A stretch of 64,000 bases of DNA from Gammaproteobacteria bacterium. Lineage in GTDB: Bacteria; Pseudomonadota; Gammaproteobacteria; Ga0077536. Made by a program: the position numbers and the translations under genes. Below are positions 61,391-64,000 of this stretch, piece after piece (the first letter of the stretch is position 1; each line of letters begins with the position of its first letter). The stretch is taken from contig JACKNH010000005.1 in assembly GCA_024234975.1 (NCBI GenBank), forward strand, positions 62,001 through 126,000, read 5' to 3'. The notes under the pieces are model-generated. The model made no database searches. It was not told the origin of the DNA and saw only the letters and a program-made list of their open reading frames with translations.

Positions 61391-62659
61391 TCAGAGTATG
61401 CGGGTAGCGATGATATCAACGTCTGCAGCCGTCGCGCTGATGGTCATCTCACCCAGCGCAGCTGGCGCCATTGCCGAACTGCCGCGCTGTAGTTGTCCCA
61501 GCGCTTCGCCGCTGACCGCGGTGCATTCCGCCACGCCCGCCAGGCACTGCAGACTGACCGGCCCGCCGCGGGTTTCGAAAACCAGCTTCCTGCCCGCCGG
61601 GATCCTCAGGTGTTCGATGACAAAGTCAGCACAGGCGGCCAGCGCGGTCGCACCATGCGGTGCCGAGTCAGCCAGAAAGCCGACGCAGAAATCCGTCGCC
61701 GTGGTCGCGGTGAGATTCACCGATTGCATGGCGGACTCGATACCGATTTCGCGCAGCGGGAATCTTGCGTTGTCCCACGCCCGGTAGGTGGTGCCGGGTT
61801 TGCGGATTTCCAGCAGCAACATTTCCTTTTCCAGCGGATTGCCCAGCGCATGAACTTCGGCCGAGCAGATACCGTTCTGTCGCAGGCGGGCTGGAGTTCC
61901 GTTGAAAATCACCTGGCCGGGTCTGACTTCGATTTCATTCATGCTATCGAGTACGTGCCAGTACGTCTGATGAATATCGCGATACAGGTGCCTGACGCGC
62001 TCACGTTCCATGGTGTCCTGCGCAAGTCGATCGTACAGGGCATCAAGCGCAGCCGTATCCGCCTCGCGCTGTGCCAGCAGCGGTGCAACGAGCACCTGCA
62101 GGTTGCCGGCATCGAGTCGGCTGCCCGCCAGCTCGAGTAACGCCTCCTGTGCGGCCCGGCCGCGTTGGCAGCGTGATCCGAGATCCTGCGCATCGACATT
62201 GCGCGCGAACCCCAGGCGCAGTGACGCGCCTGCCTCCGCCTCGAGCACGATGTAGCACTCAGGATTGCCTGCCGGGTGCGCCTGCACCGATAACAGCGAT
62301 TTCACATTGAGGAATTTGGGCAGCAACGGCAGTGCCGCGCCATGGCGTGACTTCACGCGCGATCCGAGGATCGCTTCGGCGGCGGATTCAATCAGCGAAG
62401 GCAGATCGATGATCGAGCCATCGGCGAGCCGTACCTTGCTCGGATTGGCTGCTGCCTCGGCATCGGCGGGATATGCGGAGAGTTCGAAAGTCTCGCCAAC
62501 AGGCCCGTCGCCCTTCGGCGAGACGCCTTTGAATGCCGGCAGTTGGTGACCACCCCAGGGGCGGGCGATGAGATTATCGTTGGCGACGTGAATCAAGCCA
62601 CGGCAGACTTCGTTCAGTATCGCCGAATCGCCTGCAAGCAGACGGGATGCCAGGGTCAT
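61391..62659 (-). CDS. manA: Type I mannose-6-phosphate isomerase (ManA-like)
   Basis: A 422-residue zinc enzyme interconverting fructose-6-phosphate and mannose-6-phosphate, feeding GDP-mannose and glycan synthesis. Landmarks are IARPWGGHQL, VGETFELSAYP, the zinc ligands Gln126 and His128 in SVQAHP and the Glu134/Glu140 region. The C-terminal half is more divergent from the E. coli enzyme than the N-terminal half. AGGAG lies 5 nt before ATG 62659. It overlaps the preceding gene by four bases (ATGA). Confidence 0.87.
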   Translation of the reverse strand: MTLASRLLAGDSAILNEVCRGLIHVANDNLIARPWGGHQLPAFKGVSPKGDGPVGETFELSAYPADAEAAANPSKVRLADGSIIDLPSLIESAAEAILGSRVKSRHGAALPLLPKFLNVKSLLSVQAHPAGNPECYIVLEAEAGASLRLGFARNVDAQDLGSRCQRGRAAQEALLELAGSRLDAGNLQVLVAPLLAQREADTAALDALYDRLAQDTMERERVRHLYRDIHQTYWHVLDSMNEIEVRPGQVIFNGTPARLRQNGICSAEVHALGNPLEKEMLLLEIRKPGTTYRAWDNARFPLREIGIESAMQSVNLTATTATDFCVGFLADSAPHGATALAACADFVIEHLRIPAGRKLVFETRGGPVSLQCLAGVAECTAVSGEALGQLQRGSSAMAPAALGEMTISATAADVDIIATRIL

Positions 62660-63924
62660 TGCTGCTCCTGTGTTGATATCGGTTCAAATAGCGGCAGCGC
62701 GCCGGTTCGTTGATATATCGTCGTGACGACGCGTTTGAAGCGCTCGTCGTCAGTTGAACCATAGCGCCGCTTGAATTCGCTCTCGGTCAGCTTTTCGTCC
62801 AGATCGCCTGTCGCGGGGACGACATCATCGTCGTCCACGCCTGCGGCCAGCCGCGTCTGGATTGCACGTGCACCTGCATCGTCCGCCAACGCCAACTCCG
62901 CGAAGCGCGTACCGGCGTGATCAGCGGCGAGGTCGGCGAAGCTGAAGCCGCTGCCGCCGCGCGAGTCGTTGATCTCCTTGGTAAGCCCCAGCGTCGCCGA
63001 GATTTCGGGATCGGCCAGAGCGACCATGGCGGCGGACAGGGTGAAATGCTGGGCGAAATCCCGTCGGCTGGCGAGCGAAATTGACGGAATCGATTGCGCC
63101 GGAGCAACCGCGCTGCGACCGGCGAAGGTGCTCAGATCGCGGCGATTGGTCAATGACTCCAATGCAATCAGCGCGGCGCGATTCTCGGCGACAGGATCGT
63201 TGGTCATCGAGCGCTGGCGTGCCAGTTCGAACGCCCATTGCAGTGGTTTGGTCAGTGATATCCGGCGGCCGGATTCCCGGGCCGCGAGGGCACGAAGGTG
63301 GTCGTGGTAGACCATCACGCGCTCGAATAAACCGGATTCGACCAGGCCGGAGCCGATGGCGGTGAAGGTGGAAACGTCCCAACGGTAGACAACGTTGATG
63401 CGTTCGTTGGCGAATCGCGCACTGCGTACCAGCTCCGTGCTCAAGGGCGTCCCTGCACGCTGCTCCAGCAAGCGCACTGCGAAGCTCACGCTGTGCTTTG
63501 CCAATGCCGCGGGAATCGGCAGGCGACCGACCCTGATCTGTTCGATCTCTGGCAGCCCGTCGGTTTGCTGTAGCGCCAGATGGATGTTCAGATAGCGGCC
63601 GAACGGCGTTTCCGGTATCGCCACCGAGCTGTCGACGGCCAGCTGCCCGCCGTCTGCGGCAACCAGGATGGCACCGGTGGCTGCACGGGATACCAGATAA
63701 TTCGCGGCAAGCGTCGCGTCTTCACTGGAGATGTTCAAGGTGGCCACGTCGCCGTCACGGAGTCTGCGTGGATCGAGTTGCCGTAACACCGCATGCGCCC
63801 GGTCCAATTCCGCTTTGGACAATGCCGCGCGTGGCGCCACGAGCGGCTGCGAATCGATGGCTGCCCAGCCGCCGGCAGCCAGCGCCAGGACAAACAGAAG
63901 CAGGAGGATTGCCGCGATTCGCAT
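62656..63924 (-). CDS. Unknown membrane-anchored protein coupled to manA
   Basis: A 422-residue protein I do not recognise. An N-terminal anchor (RIAAILLLLFVLALAAGGWAAI) is followed by a periplasmic part with many helices and a conserved-looking SISLASRRDFAQHFTLSAAMVALADPEISATLGL stretch near residue 300. The C-terminus is charged (SEFKRRYGSTDDERFKR). No enzymatic motif is visible. The stop overlaps the manA start (ATGA), implying coordinated expression with sugar-phosphate metabolism. The start used is the first ATG before the anchor and lacks a clear ribosome site. Confidence 0.6.
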   Translation of the reverse strand: MRIAAILLLLFVLALAAGGWAAIDSQPLVAPRAALSKAELDRAHAVLRQLDPRRLRDGDVATLNISSEDATLAANYLVSRAATGAILVAADGGQLAVDSSVAIPETPFGRYLNIHLALQQTDGLPEIEQIRVGRLPIPAALAKHSVSFAVRLLEQRAGTPLSTELVRSARFANERINVVYRWDVSTFTAIGSGLVESGLFERVMVYHDHLRALAARESGRRISLTKPLQWAFELARQRSMTNDPVAENRAALIALESLTNRRDLSTFAGRSAVAPAQSIPSISLASRRDFAQHFTLSAAMVALADPEISATLGLTKEINDSRGGSGFSFADLAADHAGTRFAELALADDAGARAIQTRLAAGVDDDDVVPATGDLDEKLTESEFKRRYGSTDDERFKRVVTTIYQRTGALPLFEPISTQEQQ

Positions 63925-64000
63925 CTTGAAACCCAGGCGGACGGCAGTCAGGGGTGCCGCCGGTATTCCCCGTCATTGAGCCCGGGACCGACGCCGCTCA

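Noticed and set aside
63925..64000. Possible end of another minus-strand gene (frame ending HP-stop)
   Set aside because: Only 76 bases remain; too little to support a gene.
1..64000. tRNA, rRNA, CRISPR array, prophage, transposase or known riboswitch
   Set aside because: I searched by eye for cloverleaf-like ends, regularly spaced repeats and transposase motifs and found none that I could support. A covariance-model scan would be needed to exclude weak riboswitches.

Overview
The window is about 64 kb of uniformly GC-rich, densely coded bacterial DNA. The gene content (OafA-type acyltransferase, TonB-dependent receptor, PepSY proteins, Bat/MoxR cluster, biosynthetic SpeA with AguA/AguB, Ada/AlkB) points to a free-living proteobacterium, most likely an environmental gammaproteobacterium. 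I saw no rRNA, tRNA, CRISPR array, prophage or transposase gene. Genus cannot be fixed from the sequence alone. About 50 protein genes are called; many neighbours overlap by ATGA/GTGA/TTGA, which indicates translational coupling.

0-9.7 kb: truncated AGCS amino-acid symporter, a DUF2946 protein that looks leaderless, small secreted and Cys-rich unknowns, an Ada-like/AlkB alkylation-repair pair, a papain-like protease fused to an alpha/beta hydrolase, an MFS carrier and an AraC-GyrI regulator. 9.9-14 kb: glycosyltransferase, methyltransferase and acyltransferase, probably for a surface glycan. 14-18.2 kb (minus): DUF2946, PCu(A)C copper chaperone, TonB receptor and PepSY membrane protein, probably one copper (or iron) uptake operon. 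18.4-20 kb: modA-modB without modC.

20-30.5 kb: cytochrome c-sorbosone dehydrogenase fusion, a PpiC/HupE pair divergent from a DUF3604 protein, a 108-bp palindromic MITE/REP-like element, a glutathionyl-hydroquinone reductase, a carotenoid/lignostilbene oxygenase, OsmC and a dienelactone hydrolase. 31.3-37.8 kb: a compact polyamine locus. SpeA, AguA and AguB convert arginine to putrescine; carboxynorspermidine synthase and decarboxylase then make spermidine, in two convergent transcription units. 38-43.3 kb: lipocalin, lectin-like secreted protein, secreted hydrolase, PQQ alcohol dehydrogenase with cytochrome c, and a GST.

43.5-58.6 kb: the most unusual region, nine co-directional genes behind a good sigma70 promoter. 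The order is DUF4159, vWA/GATase-like membrane protein, caspase-fold protein with the catalytic Cys replaced by Ser, TPR-gluzincin metalloprotease, MoxR AAA+ ATPase, DUF58, BatA-like vWA protein, DUF4175 giant coiled-coil protein, and a second DUF4159. It combines a MoxR/vWA chaperone-type machine with two protease-fold proteins and is bracketed by paralogues. The last 5 kb hold a UroD-family methyltransferase-like protein, a second PepSY protein, a type I phosphomannose isomerase and a coupled unknown protein.
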